64,000 nt of DNA, from the NCBI RefSeq assembly GCF_032271945.1, contig NZ_CP130319.1:3925001-3989000 (forward strand), given 5' to 3'. Source of the DNA: Paenibacillus sp. MBLB1832. GTDB taxonomy: Bacteria; Bacillota; Bacilli; Paenibacillales; NBRC-103111. Below are positions 40,122 through 48,870 of the stretch, one piece after another (position 1 is the stretch's first letter; each line of letters starts with the position of its first letter). Below the pieces are notes generated by a model. The model saw only the letters and a list, made by a program, of their open reading frames with translations, was not told where the DNA came from and searched no databases. The position numbers and the translations under genes were made by a program.

Positions 40122-40556
40122 GATCACACCTCGTAATAAAAAACATACTTATCGTCTGTAGAACGGCCGAATTCATTATCCTGCAGCATTATGGTCCTGT
40201 TCCTCTAGCATGGGACAAATCCTTCATTGTAAAACTGATTTAATTGCTGTGCATTCATATCCATGCCTCCCAGCTAGTCATATATTGACATCATATCAAG
40301 TTGAATCGCGCTGTTCTATGAACTCTTTTAACCTGTTATTGTACTTTTTACGTCTTTAAGGCGCCCATGCTCGCATGATATACTGGCACTCATCAATCAC
40401 TATTTATAAGAGGCAAGCCATGCAAAGTCATTCGGATGCCAGCATGAAGGAACAACCTGAGTCAGCTCTTCGGAACCTTCATATTTTCTCTGATGTTTTG
40501 GATCTCGTGAAGCTCCTTTAAGAGATATGAATCGTGATTGACAGCTACTTGTTGTT
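40122..40556. other. intergenic gap with gene remnants
   Basis: The gap of about 435 bases holds the short PhyH-like remnant at 40205-40264. Near 40400-40490 a minus-strand frame reads EELTQVVPSCWHPNDFAWLA then SYK and a stop, which looks like the C-terminal end of a lost gene. I see no intact gene here. The promoter for the 40121 operon should lie within it. Confidence 0.4.
40205..40264 (-). pseudogene. N-terminal remnant of a phytanoyl-CoA dioxygenase-like gene
   Basis: A frame with GGGAGG directly upstream encodes MDMNAQQLNQFYNEGFVPC then stop. The QLNQFYNEGFV pattern is the typical start of PhyH-family dioxygenases, which are frequent in Paenibacillus sugar loci, but the rest is missing. 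It is either a truncated relic or a chance similarity in a 19-codon frame. Confidence 0.35.
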
Positions 40557-42173
40557 CTATTCAATGGGATGCGGCAACCCGCGATATATAAAATTTGTAA
40601 ACAATGCATGCCCCTGATTCATCCCAAATACGCCCCGTGCAAAGAGAGCTATTCGCGGTGCTGTAAAGCATAAGAAACGAATCGCACTCTCTGGAAAGAG
40701 GAAGGATACAGGTAAATTCAAATCAAGTGTCTCCAGACTGCCCCCTTCTCCTTTCGCCCATTGGAACATACAATAGTCCGATAATGCATCTACTTGGAAG
40801 CGAAGCCGAATTGGATCTCCCGACGATCGTTCAAGCTTCTTCTGAAGCAGCGTTCTACGCTTGGCGTGCTCGAACCGATCGATCTGAAGAAATAGCCCTT
40901 CCTCCTCCTGATTCTCATTCAGCCGCTTAACATCGAAAGGAAGACCGGTTGTCTGGCCGAGCCCATTTCTAACGGACATCATCAGAAAGCCGTCTAAATC
41001 TCGATATAAGAGCATCCCTGCTTCCTCGCCGAGACTGAGCGGATGAAACCGCAATTCTGTTTCTGCAGTGAATCGAAAATGCTGCCAACGCCTGGTAAGA
41101 ACCAAGGTTGGTTGAGGTGTCAACAGCATGTAGGGCTTACAATCAATCTCCAATCCCTTGTTGGTAAGTCGGAACCCTCTCTCCACCGGTAGACGTACCC
41201 ACTCCCAGGTAGGATCAAGCTCCCCTGATTGAAAGGTATCCACGAAGTCAAATGTGAGGTGCGAGGGTGTAGGATCTTCGTCGATAATGTCAAATCTTTC
41301 AAGGGGCTTTCCACCATCCCCAATCACAGGCCACTCGTCCTCCGTCCAGGAAACCGGCTGCAGGAACGTTTCCCTTCCAAGCGGTGTTGAACCAACAGGC
41401 TCGAGCGTTCGTCCTCCGAGATGAGGAAACCACCACCGACCTTGGGGGTCCTGGATAAGCTTGCCATGTCCGGTTTTCTGGATTAACTTATTCGGGTCGG
41501 TCTGCATCAGAATCGGATTACACGGGCAGGGCTCGTAAGGCCCCCAGATAGAGCGACTTCGAGCAATCGTCACCCTATGCTCGAAGAACGTGCCGCCCTC
41601 CGCAAGGAGAAGGTAATACCACCCGTTTCGCTTGAGCACATGCGGGGCCTCCGGGGCTGCTCCCCCAGTACCTGGCCAAACCTGCTTTGCTTCTCCTAGG
41701 AGACGGGAACCGTCTTTGGCCAGTTCATGGATCCATCCTCCACCAAAAGCCAGATACCTCCTCCCGTCCTCATCGTTAAAAATCGATGGATCAATGAAAT
41801 GATGGTTGAGTATGGTCCCGTTGTCATAGGGCCCCTCTGGCTTTTCCGAGCTAAACAAGATATTCGTGCAGCGGGGTTGGCCGTGGTAAAATGGCACCAC
41901 GACCCAGAATCTGCCCTCATAGTAAGAAATGTCGGGCGCATACACACCGAAGGAATCGGGGACCGCAGTCAGATCAAGCTGCTCCTTCCGAGTGACGACA
42001 TGTCCGATCGTCCGCCAGTACACCAGATCCCTGGAATGAAGTACATTGACTGCCGGAAAAAATTGAAACGTTGAGCACACCATGTAATAATCGTCGCCAA
42101 CCCGAACAACGGACGGGTCGGGATGGTCGCCGGGCAGGATCGGGTTTTCTACCGTAATATGTTTTTTCTCCAC
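40557..42173 (-). CDS. GH43 beta-xylosidase/alpha-L-arabinofuranosidase-like enzyme
   Basis: The 538-residue cytoplasmic protein has the GH43 propeller with D19 (HPDPS), D128 (HFIDPSIF) and E175 (APEAPHVL) as base, pKa modulator and acid. Its C-terminal sandwich (about 320-535) resembles the CBM91/DUF1349-like domain of GH43 beta-xylosidases (FRFTAETELRFHP, EAGMLLYRD). It would remove terminal xylose or arabinose from imported oligosaccharides. It is monocistronic, with an upstream gap that holds a decayed SDR gene. Confidence 0.9.
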   Translation of the reverse strand: MEKKHITVENPILPGDHPDPSVVRVGDDYYMVCSTFQFFPAVNVLHSRDLVYWRTIGHVVTRKEQLDLTAVPDSFGVYAPDISYYEGRFWVVVPFYHGQPRCTNILFSSEKPEGPYDNGTILNHHFIDPSIFNDEDGRRYLAFGGGWIHELAKDGSRLLGEAKQVWPGTGGAAPEAPHVLKRNGWYYLLLAEGGTFFEHRVTIARSRSIWGPYEPCPCNPILMQTDPNKLIQKTGHGKLIQDPQGRWWFPHLGGRTLEPVGSTPLGRETFLQPVSWTEDEWPVIGDGGKPLERFDIIDEDPTPSHLTFDFVDTFQSGELDPTWEWVRLPVERGFRLTNKGLEIDCKPYMLLTPQPTLVLTRRWQHFRFTAETELRFHPLSLGEEAGMLLYRDLDGFLMMSVRNGLGQTTGLPFDVKRLNENQEEEGLFLQIDRFEHAKRRTLLQKKLERSSGDPIRLRFQVDALSDYCMFQWAKGEGGSLETLDLNLPVSFLFPESAIRFLCFTAPRIALFARGVFGMNQGHALFTNFIYRGLPHPIE

Positions 42174-42229
42174 TTCGAATATAACCTCCGTTCATCGTTC
42201 TCCAAGGTAAACCGCCTGCGCCTGTATAC

Positions 42230-42418
42230 TTATCGCATATATTGCCCGTCATTCACATCTAGTGTTATTCCCGTGATGTACCTAGCTTCGTCACTGCATA
42301 AGTAAAGCACCGCGTTCGCTACATCCCCCGGTGCGCCAAGCCCCAGCGGAATATAGGCAGAAAGCTTTTTCATAATCTCTTCTCCCGCTCTATCCTTACA
42401 TTCCTCAAGCAGTACCAG
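42230..42418 (-). pseudogene. C-terminal remnant of a short-chain dehydrogenase
   Basis: A minus-strand frame without a start encodes about 62 residues (LVLLEECKDRAGEEIM, then YIPLGLGAPGDVANAVLYLC, and ending DVNDGQYMR stop). It aligns with the C terminus of the intact SDR at 45575-46327, which has SIPMGMGEPIDVANAVVFLA and ends NGGQYMR. An in-frame stop and loss of similarity mark the upstream edge near 42418. It is a relic of a duplicated SDR gene. Confidence 0.8.
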
Positions 42419-42520
42419 AAATCAAAGGCATACGGTAATCGGATCCGATGTCTGCATTGTAGAGGCAAACCTTGTTATGATCAATTATCAATATTCAGAA
42501 CGTCTTGCAAAAATTAAGAA

Positions 42521-42571
42521 AACCATGCCGACACTCAAGATTTTAAACACGTCTTGAATTTCGGCATGGTT
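42521..42571. terminator. hairpin in gap between GH43 and GntR genes
   Basis: AACCATGCCGA (42521-42531) and TCGGCATGGTT (42561-42571) pair, and an inner CTCAAG/CTTGA extends the stem. It may be a terminator of the lost SDR-containing operon or of transcription from the GntR side. Apart from this, the SDR remnant and the terminator at 42680, the 549-base gap shows nothing else. Confidence 0.5.
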
Positions 42572-42679
42572 CTTGCGGCTCTGTTTGGAAGGGTACATAT
42601 TCATGTCGCGGGAGTTTCACCTGCAGGCTCGTTGTAATGGGCATGTTATGTTGTAGGGCAGAAATCCAACAAAGAAAAC

Positions 42680-42715
42680 AAATAGCCGGCTACCCTTCAA
42701 GGTAAACGGCTATTT
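42680..42715 (-). terminator. terminator after GntR gene
   Basis: AAATAGCCG (42680-42688) and CGGCTATTT (42707-42715) form the stem; inner bases GCTACC/GGTAAA add partial pairing. It lies just after the stop of the GntR gene and closes the big minus-strand cluster. Confidence 0.7.
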
Positions 42716-42722
42716 GGCTTCA

Positions 42723-43385
42723 TCATGTTTGATTACTCATTTGCTCCAGCAAATCGATCTTGGCTTTCGTAGCGTGATCTCTCGTTAAACGAACGGCTTG
42801 TTCCTTGTCACGATTGCGAAGTGCTTCAAGGATTCCGCGATGATCTTCAATAATGGATTGCACACGTTGCTGGCTGAAGCCGAATTTACTGCGCAAGCTA
42901 GCAATTAGACCCCAATGGCGGTTAATGATATCCAAGGCTTCAGGGTTTTCTGCCAATTGATTGATGCGATGATGCATCAGCGTGTTCGCAGTCAGTGCTC
43001 CCTCCATATTTCCTGCTGTAGCGTATGCCTCATATTGTGCTTGATGCTCCTCAATGAGACCCAACTCACGATTGGAGAGATTATCGATACCTCGAGAAAC
43101 CAACATAGTCTCAATGGCAATGCGAATATCGTACATATTCTCAACGAACTTCTGATCAATTTTCCTAACACTGGCTCCTTTCTGCGGAAGCAGGGTAATG
43201 AGTCCCTCCCCTTGCAGCTGCTGCAGTGCCTCACGAATCGGCATTTGCGAAACCTCATAGCGGTTGGATAATTCCTGTATCCGAAGTCTTACACCGGGTT
43301 CGAACACACCAGTAATGATATCCTGTCGAAGCTGATCTCTTACCCTCGAATACGTCGCTTCATTAGATCCATTTATTGCATTCAA
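42723..43385 (-). CDS. GntR-family regulator with FCD domain
   Basis: The 220-residue regulator has an N-terminal winged helix (about 8-75: LRQDIITGVFEPGVRLRIQEL, SQMPIREALQQLQGEGLI) and a helical FCD ligand-binding domain (about 85-210). FCD-type GntR proteins usually sense sugar acids. It is about 60% identical by eye to the regulator at 63148-63825 at the other edge of the cluster. The start is TTG with GGAGG eight bases upstream. It lies 84 bases after the DUF6259 gene and has its own candidate operator at 43437-43447. Confidence 0.9.
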   Translation of the reverse strand: MNAINGSNEATYSRVRDQLRQDIITGVFEPGVRLRIQELSNRYEVSQMPIREALQQLQGEGLITLLPQKGASVRKIDQKFVENMYDIRIAIETMLVSRGIDNLSNRELGLIEEHQAQYEAYATAGNMEGALTANTLMHHRINQLAENPEALDIINRHWGLIASLRSKFGFSQQRVQSIIEDHRGILEALRNRDKEQAVRLTRDHATKAKIDLLEQMSNQT

Positions 43386-43436
43386 AACGTAATCCTCCGT
43401 TCCCTTAGCACATGTTTGTGATATTCCTATAGGTTA

Positions 43437-43447
43437 TTGTATCAAAT
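43437..43447. promoter_or_regulatory. candidate GntR operator, copy 3
   Basis: TTGTATCAAAT resembles ATGTATCACAT at 63875 and ATGTATCATAT at 47554. It lies 52 bases upstream of the GntR start and could mediate auto- or cross-regulation. The motif is short, so chance is possible. Confidence 0.4.
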
Positions 43448-43469
43448 CAAGAAACGGGTTCCAAACATT

Positions 43470-45554
43470 TTATGCGAGCTGGTGTTGAAACAGGTATATC
43501 CGAAGGGTTTGCGGCGGAATCGGCTGTGAACAATCCACATCACCAGAATCCGCTTCGGCACAAACCTGAATCACCATACCTTCAGCCCACACCTTGCAAT
43601 TCTTTGCAACTACATCAGGATTCCAGACAAGAACAGCCAGTTGCTTTCCTTCCGAAATGAACGAATTTGCCAAAAGTCCATCACCTTCTATAAAGAAACC
43701 TTCCGCATCCGTGAATCGGCCACTTCGCAAAAACGCTGCGTACTTTTCGGTAAAGAAAATCATCGTTCTTAAGTTAAGTTTTGCGAACTCTGGAGAGACG
43801 CTTTGCATCAACGCCAGGTCGGGCGGGTAATAAGCCACATCTTCATAATCTGCTTGTTGCGGAATTTGGTCATGACATAAATACTTTACATCCGGCTGAT
43901 ACCGAGTTTCAATCTCAAAACGAAGACCGTAAAAACAAGCGTAATTCGCATAGTATCGATCGAGCATTGGTGTCGAGTGTCGCTGAAGCATCGGCAACTC
44001 AGGAAACGTGTAGCGGTACAACTTAGGAAAACTGGCGGCTCCACTGAACATGTTATGCTTGGCCTCCGAAGGGGAAAAGCCCGAACCCCAACCATGCACA
44101 TAGGTAATACCGTTATGCAATGTGTCGTGGATGCCTTCTGTCATTACAATGAATTCCGGGTTTATGCTACGCATATGGGCGGCTATTTCCTCGATCATAC
44201 TTCTGCGCTCCTGCGTAAATGCCGTGGTTGGAGAAATGTGCCGATGCTGGTGGCTCGAACAGAAAGCGGGACCATATACGCCAATTTGATCGTACAAAAT
44301 ACCATCCGCCCCAAGTTCATTCGCTTGGATCGCTAGTGACATCATCTGCTTGCGCCATGTTTCAGATCCAGGACAAGCTTGGGCGAAAGTGACTGGCGTA
44401 GAGCTATTAAACTTACGGATGGAGCTCACTTGAGGCTCTTTGTTTTCTTTAAGCAGTACGGTATCGTTGCCTTGATAACGGTAAAACTCGGTGGACGAAT
44501 CCATAATAACACCGTTTGCATAAAGGATGGTGCGCAAACCACGCTTCCTAGCTCTCACCAATGCTGCACGAATCTCAGGGACGCCCCCCATCAGAGGGTC
44601 TGGTATGTAATTCGGATATAGATAATCATGTCCGCCGTGCGCCCAGCCAAAAAGTCCAAGCGTATCCAAGCCGCGAGCTGCAGCAATTTCGCAAAGCTGA
44701 TCAATACCATTGCGGTAGTCCCACATGACATCCCCGTTCTGCTGCTTAAGCACGGCCAGCAGCCAGCCCGATGATTGCTTGACCCAGGCTGGGGTGTCAA
44801 GGATGGACGCGACGGAATCGTACCACGAACGATAATAGCGGGAAGCCGTATGCCAACTTCCCTCATACCATCTGACGATTAGGGGTGGAGAGCTCCATGT
44901 GACCCCTTGATGGCTGTAGATATAATAATGGACCCCACAGGCAACTTTTCCCGCAATTTCCTCACTGGTTATCGTCAACTCCCTAGCACTCATTTCCGGA
45001 TCATGTGATCCGAAATAAATCCCCCCCTGCGACGCTGTCAACGTGAACCATGGCATAGTCGCTCTTCCACTTGGATACAGCAGGGTTTGACTTCCCAAGC
45101 TCTTCAAGTCATCAAATCGCTGACCCAACCCATTCGGCAATAGGATTACTGATCCGCGAGGAAAATTAACGCCATTTAAAATGGGACCTCTTAGCTCCTT
45201 TACGTACCACTCCGGATGGTCACAGCGCAATCGAGTTTGGATATTTAGCCCGTCACCATCGGCAATGGTAATTTCTATCTGGAGAAATAGCATAGATAAA
45301 GGCTCTTCAGAGCCCAAATTGGCATAGGTCATGGAGATCCCATTTTTAATATTTTCCAGCAATGGTGCTGCACTCGTGCTCGTAATCGTCAAACTCTTGC
45401 CTGCCAACCAAGGCTTAGAAGGCTGTTGAAGGACAAGCTTCCACGACAAATACCCATCAAGGACAAGGTCCTGAAGCATCTCTCTTGTTGATCTTGCATT
45501 CAGTCGCCCATTCTCTGATACCGATAAAACTATGCTTCCCACTTCCAGCTTCAT
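43470..45554 (-). CDS. DUF6259-type TIM-barrel protein, putative glycoside hydrolase
   Basis: The 694-residue protein has an N-terminal beta-sandwich (about 1-230) and a TIM-barrel (about 240-600) with LFGWAHGGHDYLYPNY, a likely nucleophile region GADGILYDQIG and a candidate acid FIVMTEGIHD, then a C-terminal beta domain. This matches DUF6259 proteins, predicted glycosidases related to GH-A/GH101-like clans. No signal peptide, so it acts on imported oligosaccharide. A GTG at 45578 overlaps the SDR stop by four bases (GTGA) and is an alternative start; ATG 45554 has GGGGGG six bases upstream and gives the usual MKLEVGS start. Last enzyme gene of the cluster. Confidence 0.7.
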   Translation of the reverse strand: MKLEVGSIVLSVSENGRLNARSTREMLQDLVLDGYLSWKLVLQQPSKPWLAGKSLTITSTSAAPLLENIKNGISMTYANLGSEEPLSMLFLQIEITIADGDGLNIQTRLRCDHPEWYVKELRGPILNGVNFPRGSVILLPNGLGQRFDDLKSLGSQTLLYPSGRATMPWFTLTASQGGIYFGSHDPEMSARELTITSEEIAGKVACGVHYYIYSHQGVTWSSPPLIVRWYEGSWHTASRYYRSWYDSVASILDTPAWVKQSSGWLLAVLKQQNGDVMWDYRNGIDQLCEIAAARGLDTLGLFGWAHGGHDYLYPNYIPDPLMGGVPEIRAALVRARKRGLRTILYANGVIMDSSTEFYRYQGNDTVLLKENKEPQVSSIRKFNSSTPVTFAQACPGSETWRKQMMSLAIQANELGADGILYDQIGVYGPAFCSSHQHRHISPTTAFTQERRSMIEEIAAHMRSINPEFIVMTEGIHDTLHNGITYVHGWGSGFSPSEAKHNMFSGAASFPKLYRYTFPELPMLQRHSTPMLDRYYANYACFYGLRFEIETRYQPDVKYLCHDQIPQQADYEDVAYYPPDLALMQSVSPEFAKLNLRTMIFFTEKYAAFLRSGRFTDAEGFFIEGDGLLANSFISEGKQLAVLVWNPDVVAKNCKVWAEGMVIQVCAEADSGDVDCSQPIPPQTLRIYLFQHQLA

Positions 45555-45574
45555 GCCGAGCCCCCCATTCTCCC

Positions 45575-46327
45575 TCACCTCATATATTGCCCGCCATTCA
45601 CATCCAGCGTAATTCCCGTTACATACTTAGCCTCCTCACTTGCCAGAAAAACAACGGCATTAGCGACGTCTATCGGCTCACCCATGCCCATTGGAATGGA
45701 AGCAGATAACGTGCTGATCTTATCTTCACCCAGCGTCTGCTCCAACAGCTCGGTAAGAATAATGCCCGGAGCTACCGCATTGACCGTGATGCCATGGGGT
45801 GCGGCTGTTCTCGCAAGCGTCTTCGTAAAACCCAGCTGTGCACTTTTGCTAGCCGAATAATGGACATGACCGTACAATGCTCCTTGATGAGCCACCACGG
45901 AAGAGATCTGTATAATACGACCGAATTGATGCCGCTTCATCAGTTCCATGGCCAGCTGTGAACATAAAAAGCAGCTTGTCAAGTTGATATCAAGGAGCGA
46001 CTTCCAACCTTCCAAGGTAATTTCATCGATCGTTTCATTACGGCTAGTGCCTGCATTATTCACAAGAATGTCCAATCTGCCATAGGAATCGGTAATCTCA
46101 GCAAACAGTCGCTTGACTTCATCCTCGTTGGAAACATCGGCTTGAATGGCTCTTGCTTCCCCTCCTAATTGCTTAATTTCCTCCACAACTGCTTTCATAG
46201 AGTCATAATGCTCATTGGAATTAATAACCACTGTTGCTCCAGCCTTTGCCAATTGCAGCGCAATGGCTTTACCAATGCCTCTTGACGACCCCGTAACCAG
46301 TGCGATCTTTCCTTGTAAATCAAACAT
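45575..46327 (-). CDS. short-chain dehydrogenase/reductase, sugar dehydrogenase candidate
   Basis: The 250-residue SDR has TGSSRGIG (residues 12-19), NNAG, and the catalytic S...HYSASK. It ends with NGGQYMR. AGGAGG lies six bases before the ATG. Located between the sugar-acid dehydratase and DUF6259 genes, it is a candidate for pentose 1-dehydrogenase or keto-deoxy-acid dehydrogenase of the cluster. A decayed C-terminal paralogue is at 42230-42418. Confidence 0.85.
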   Translation of the reverse strand: MFDLQGKIALVTGSSRGIGKAIALQLAKAGATVVINSNEHYDSMKAVVEEIKQLGGEARAIQADVSNEDEVKRLFAEITDSYGRLDILVNNAGTSRNETIDEITLEGWKSLLDINLTSCFLCSQLAMELMKRHQFGRIIQISSVVAHQGALYGHVHYSASKSAQLGFTKTLARTAAPHGITVNAVAPGIILTELLEQTLGEDKISTLSASIPMGMGEPIDVANAVVFLASEEAKYVTGITLDVNGGQYMR

Positions 46328-46355
46328 GCTATGCCTCCTAACTAAGATTCCTCAA

Positions 46356-47516
46356 TTAAAAATAATGAATTGCACCCGGCGGTCGTATTTGTGTCAGTTG
46401 ACCTGTATAATGTCGTAAATCGTGCTGAATGTAAGGATGCTCCTTCAACGCTTCCACGTTCAAATCGATTCCTAGACCTGGTTCATCAGGTATGTACATA
46501 TACCCATCCTCGAAACGCAGATTCTCATTCGTAATGTCCTTGCGCCAAGGTACATCCGTGGCCATAATTTCGAGATAAAAGAAATTCGGACTACAAGCGG
46601 CGATCTGAAGCGTAGCCGCATTGGCGATTGGACCACTTGGATTGTGCGGTGCAAACGGGATATGATGCGACTCGGCGATCGAAGCAATTTTGCGCATCTC
46701 GAGGATCCCGCCAGCATGACTAACGTCTGGCTGCACATAATCCAATGCCCGTTTCTCGAATACATCTTTGAAGCCATAACGTGTGTATAATCGCTCTCCG
46801 CCTGCTATTGCAACCTTGGATTTCGCTCTTACCTGCACTAGCGCATCCACATTATCTGGTGGTACCGGCTCTTCAAACCAGACCGGTTTGAACGGTGCGA
46901 TCTCTTGTACGATCTGGATGGCCGTTGGTACATTGAAGCGACCATGACCTTCAATAAACAGATCAACGCCGAAGCCTACGGCTTCCCGTACGGCGCTAAT
47001 GCATTGCAGGGCTAGATCCAACTCTTCATGAGTAATCGTCAAATAGGAATGACCGAACGGGTCCCACTTCATCCCCTTAAAGCCACGGGCAACGGTTTCT
47101 TTCGCCTTTTCAGCGAATTGCTCCGGTGTCTTCGCTCCAGCGAACCAGCCGTTGGCATATACTTTGACCTTCTCATGAACTTTGCCGCCAAGCATACGAT
47201 ACACCGGCACCCCTAGTGCCTTGGCCGAGATATCCCACATGGCCATCTCCACAGAACTTAACGCAGACATAAGCACTGCTCCACCACGCCAATAAGCATC
47301 ACGATAGATGTTATGATAGTGAGCTTCAATATCCAAGGGACTTTTGCCAATCAAGTATCTTTTCAGTTCCTCAATCGCCCCTTGCACAGCATGCTCCTTA
47401 TATTCAAGGGTAGCTTCCCCTACTCCGTGGATTCCCTCATCCGTGAATATTTTTACAAAAACAAAATTTGTACGATAGCAGTCTACCACATACGTCTGAA
47501 TATCCGTAATTTTCAT
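46356..47516 (-). CDS. enolase-superfamily sugar-acid dehydratase (galactonate dehydratase-like)
   Basis: The 386-residue protein belongs to the mandelate racemase/muconate lactonizing subgroup with galactonate dehydratase-type spacing. Candidate metal ligands are E189, E215 (WFEEP) and E241 (GGERLY), spaced 26 and 26 as in GalD; H191 (EGHGR) and H291 (PHNPSGP) match the acid and base histidines. The first ligand is E where GalD has D. KGMKWDPFG is also GalD-like. It probably dehydrates an aldonate (pentonate or hexonate) to a 2-keto-3-deoxy acid, the second step of the inferred Weimberg route. A shared promoter/operator motif lies directly upstream. Confidence 0.85.
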   Translation of the reverse strand: MKITDIQTYVVDCYRTNFVFVKIFTDEGIHGVGEATLEYKEHAVQGAIEELKRYLIGKSPLDIEAHYHNIYRDAYWRGGAVLMSALSSVEMAMWDISAKALGVPVYRMLGGKVHEKVKVYANGWFAGAKTPEQFAEKAKETVARGFKGMKWDPFGHSYLTITHEELDLALQCISAVREAVGFGVDLFIEGHGRFNVPTAIQIVQEIAPFKPVWFEEPVPPDNVDALVQVRAKSKVAIAGGERLYTRYGFKDVFEKRALDYVQPDVSHAGGILEMRKIASIAESHHIPFAPHNPSGPIANAATLQIAACSPNFFYLEIMATDVPWRKDITNENLRFEDGYMYIPDEPGLGIDLNVEALKEHPYIQHDLRHYTGQLTQIRPPGAIHYF

Positions 47517-47544
47517 CGTCTTCTTCCCCCAATAAAAAATAATT

Positions 47545-47581
47545 ATACATAAAATGTATCATATTTTTTAAAAAATATCAA
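47545..47581 (-). promoter_or_regulatory. internal promoter with candidate GntR operator, copy 2
   Basis: On the minus strand TTGATA (47576-47581) and TACATT (47553-47558) are 17 bases apart, identical in arrangement to the site at 63874-63902. The plus-strand palindrome ATACAT-AAA-ATGTAT (47545-47559) overlaps ATGTATCATAT (47554-47564). It overlaps the stop of the upstream esterase gene and would drive the dehydratase-SDR-DUF6259 genes. Confidence 0.55.
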
Positions 47582-48639
47582 TTATTGTCTAACCAACTAA
47601 GACTACCGAGCAAATAAGTAAGCGATCTGCTCAGATGAAATTCGTGAGTGCCGTCGAACTCGATATAGTGAAGCTTCTCCGGTATACCCAGCTCCTCAAA
47701 GTACCTGGCGGCTTGAGAGATCACCCACCTTCCTGGCTCGAGCGGCTTGCCCTCGTCGAAAAGTCCAGCTTCAATGATACATAAGCGAGGGGCGATCATG
47801 GCAATCAACTGGTGGAGCACAATTCGGCTGCCAAGACGCGCGTGGAGATGGGAATAATCGTTTGGGTTCTCTACCACAAGTCCGCAAGAGCAGATGCAGA
47901 ATTGGAACCTCGGCTCGAGCGCCGCACTGATCAATGAATGATAGCCTCCATAGGAAAGCCCGGCGACGCCTACCTCTCTGGACTGGATCTCCGGCCGGGC
48001 AAGCAGATGATCGAGTGATCTTCGCAGCTTAAACAGCTCGATAGCAGTCAAAGAAGTATTCCATTCGCGTGCTTTGTTCTCAAGTAGCACGCGGGATTCT
48101 GGTGGAATCGCCGTATCCTCCTCATCCGCGAAGCTGCGGAATGAATATAGCGGACAGAATACGGCAAATCCCGCCTGTACCATGCGCCGAGAGGCTTCGT
48201 TATAATTGTTCGGTTTCCCGAAGCTGCAGATCATCTCTGGGCAGCCCCCGCCACCATGCAGGTGCACCATCAGAGGATACTTCTTGGCAATGGTGCGAGG
48301 GAGCAAATAAAGGCCGTAACACTCAAGCCCATCTTCCACCTCGATATAGAGGCGATAGATGCTACTTACGGAGTCTTCCGCAACGTATTCCTCACGAGCA
48401 ATCACTGGAGGAAGAGGCGAGGCGGTCAGTACGTCGTAGCCCATCACTCGCTCATAATATAACCGGTAATCAGTTAGAGAGGTCATATAGCCGGAGAGGC
48501 TTGAAGTGTCGGGGAGGAACAAATCCGCATTTCTCTCAACCTCCAGAGTCAGCTTGCCGGCGATATATCGCTTTAGTTGATCGTACTGCTCTTCGCGGAT
48601 TTCTCTGGACACTCTATAGTCTTCCGAATAATAGCTCAT
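47578..48639 (-). CDS. alpha/beta-hydrolase, putative sugar esterase
   Basis: The 353-residue cytoplasmic protein has the oxyanion-hole motif VHLHGGGG (about residue 150), the nucleophile elbow GLSYGGYHS (serine near 227) and a late DGTHEF histidine, as in dienelactone-hydrolase or acetyl-xylan-esterase-like hydrolases. It may remove acetyl or other acyl groups from imported oligosaccharides. AGGGAGG lies upstream of the ATG. It sits between the orphan 640-residue gene and the dehydratase gene. Confidence 0.75.
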   Translation of the reverse strand: MSYYSEDYRVSREIREEQYDQLKRYIAGKLTLEVERNADLFLPDTSSLSGYMTSLTDYRLYYERVMGYDVLTASPLPPVIAREEYVAEDSVSSIYRLYIEVEDGLECYGLYLLPRTIAKKYPLMVHLHGGGGCPEMICSFGKPNNYNEASRRMVQAGFAVFCPLYSFRSFADEEDTAIPPESRVLLENKAREWNTSLTAIELFKLRRSLDHLLARPEIQSREVGVAGLSYGGYHSLISAALEPRFQFCICSCGLVVENPNDYSHLHARLGSRIVLHQLIAMIAPRLCIIEAGLFDEGKPLEPGRWVISQAARYFEELGIPEKLHYIEFDGTHEFHLSRSLTYLLGSLSWLDNN

Positions 48640-48870
48640 GCTCCATTAAACCTCCCTACAGAAATTTTCTCCGTTCCTGATTTGTTACGGTCTTTCGCTG
48701 CTGTTAAATGTTTGTTTTCCCCTGCCTGTTTATATAAAGAAAAAGGATCAGGATAATCCCCGAACCTTTATCATTTTAAACCTTCATAAGTAAACAAGAC
48801 TTGCAGTGATTGATCAAAACTTCGTCTGCACTCATCATTAATTGAATACTCGGGCATAAGAACGCTTCAT

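Noticed and set aside
40400-40609. 69-codon minus-strand frame downstream of the GH43 gene
   Set aside because: Its upstream half overlaps the GH43 coding end in another frame; only the last ~25 codons look protein-like, so it is noted as a possible remnant rather than a gene.
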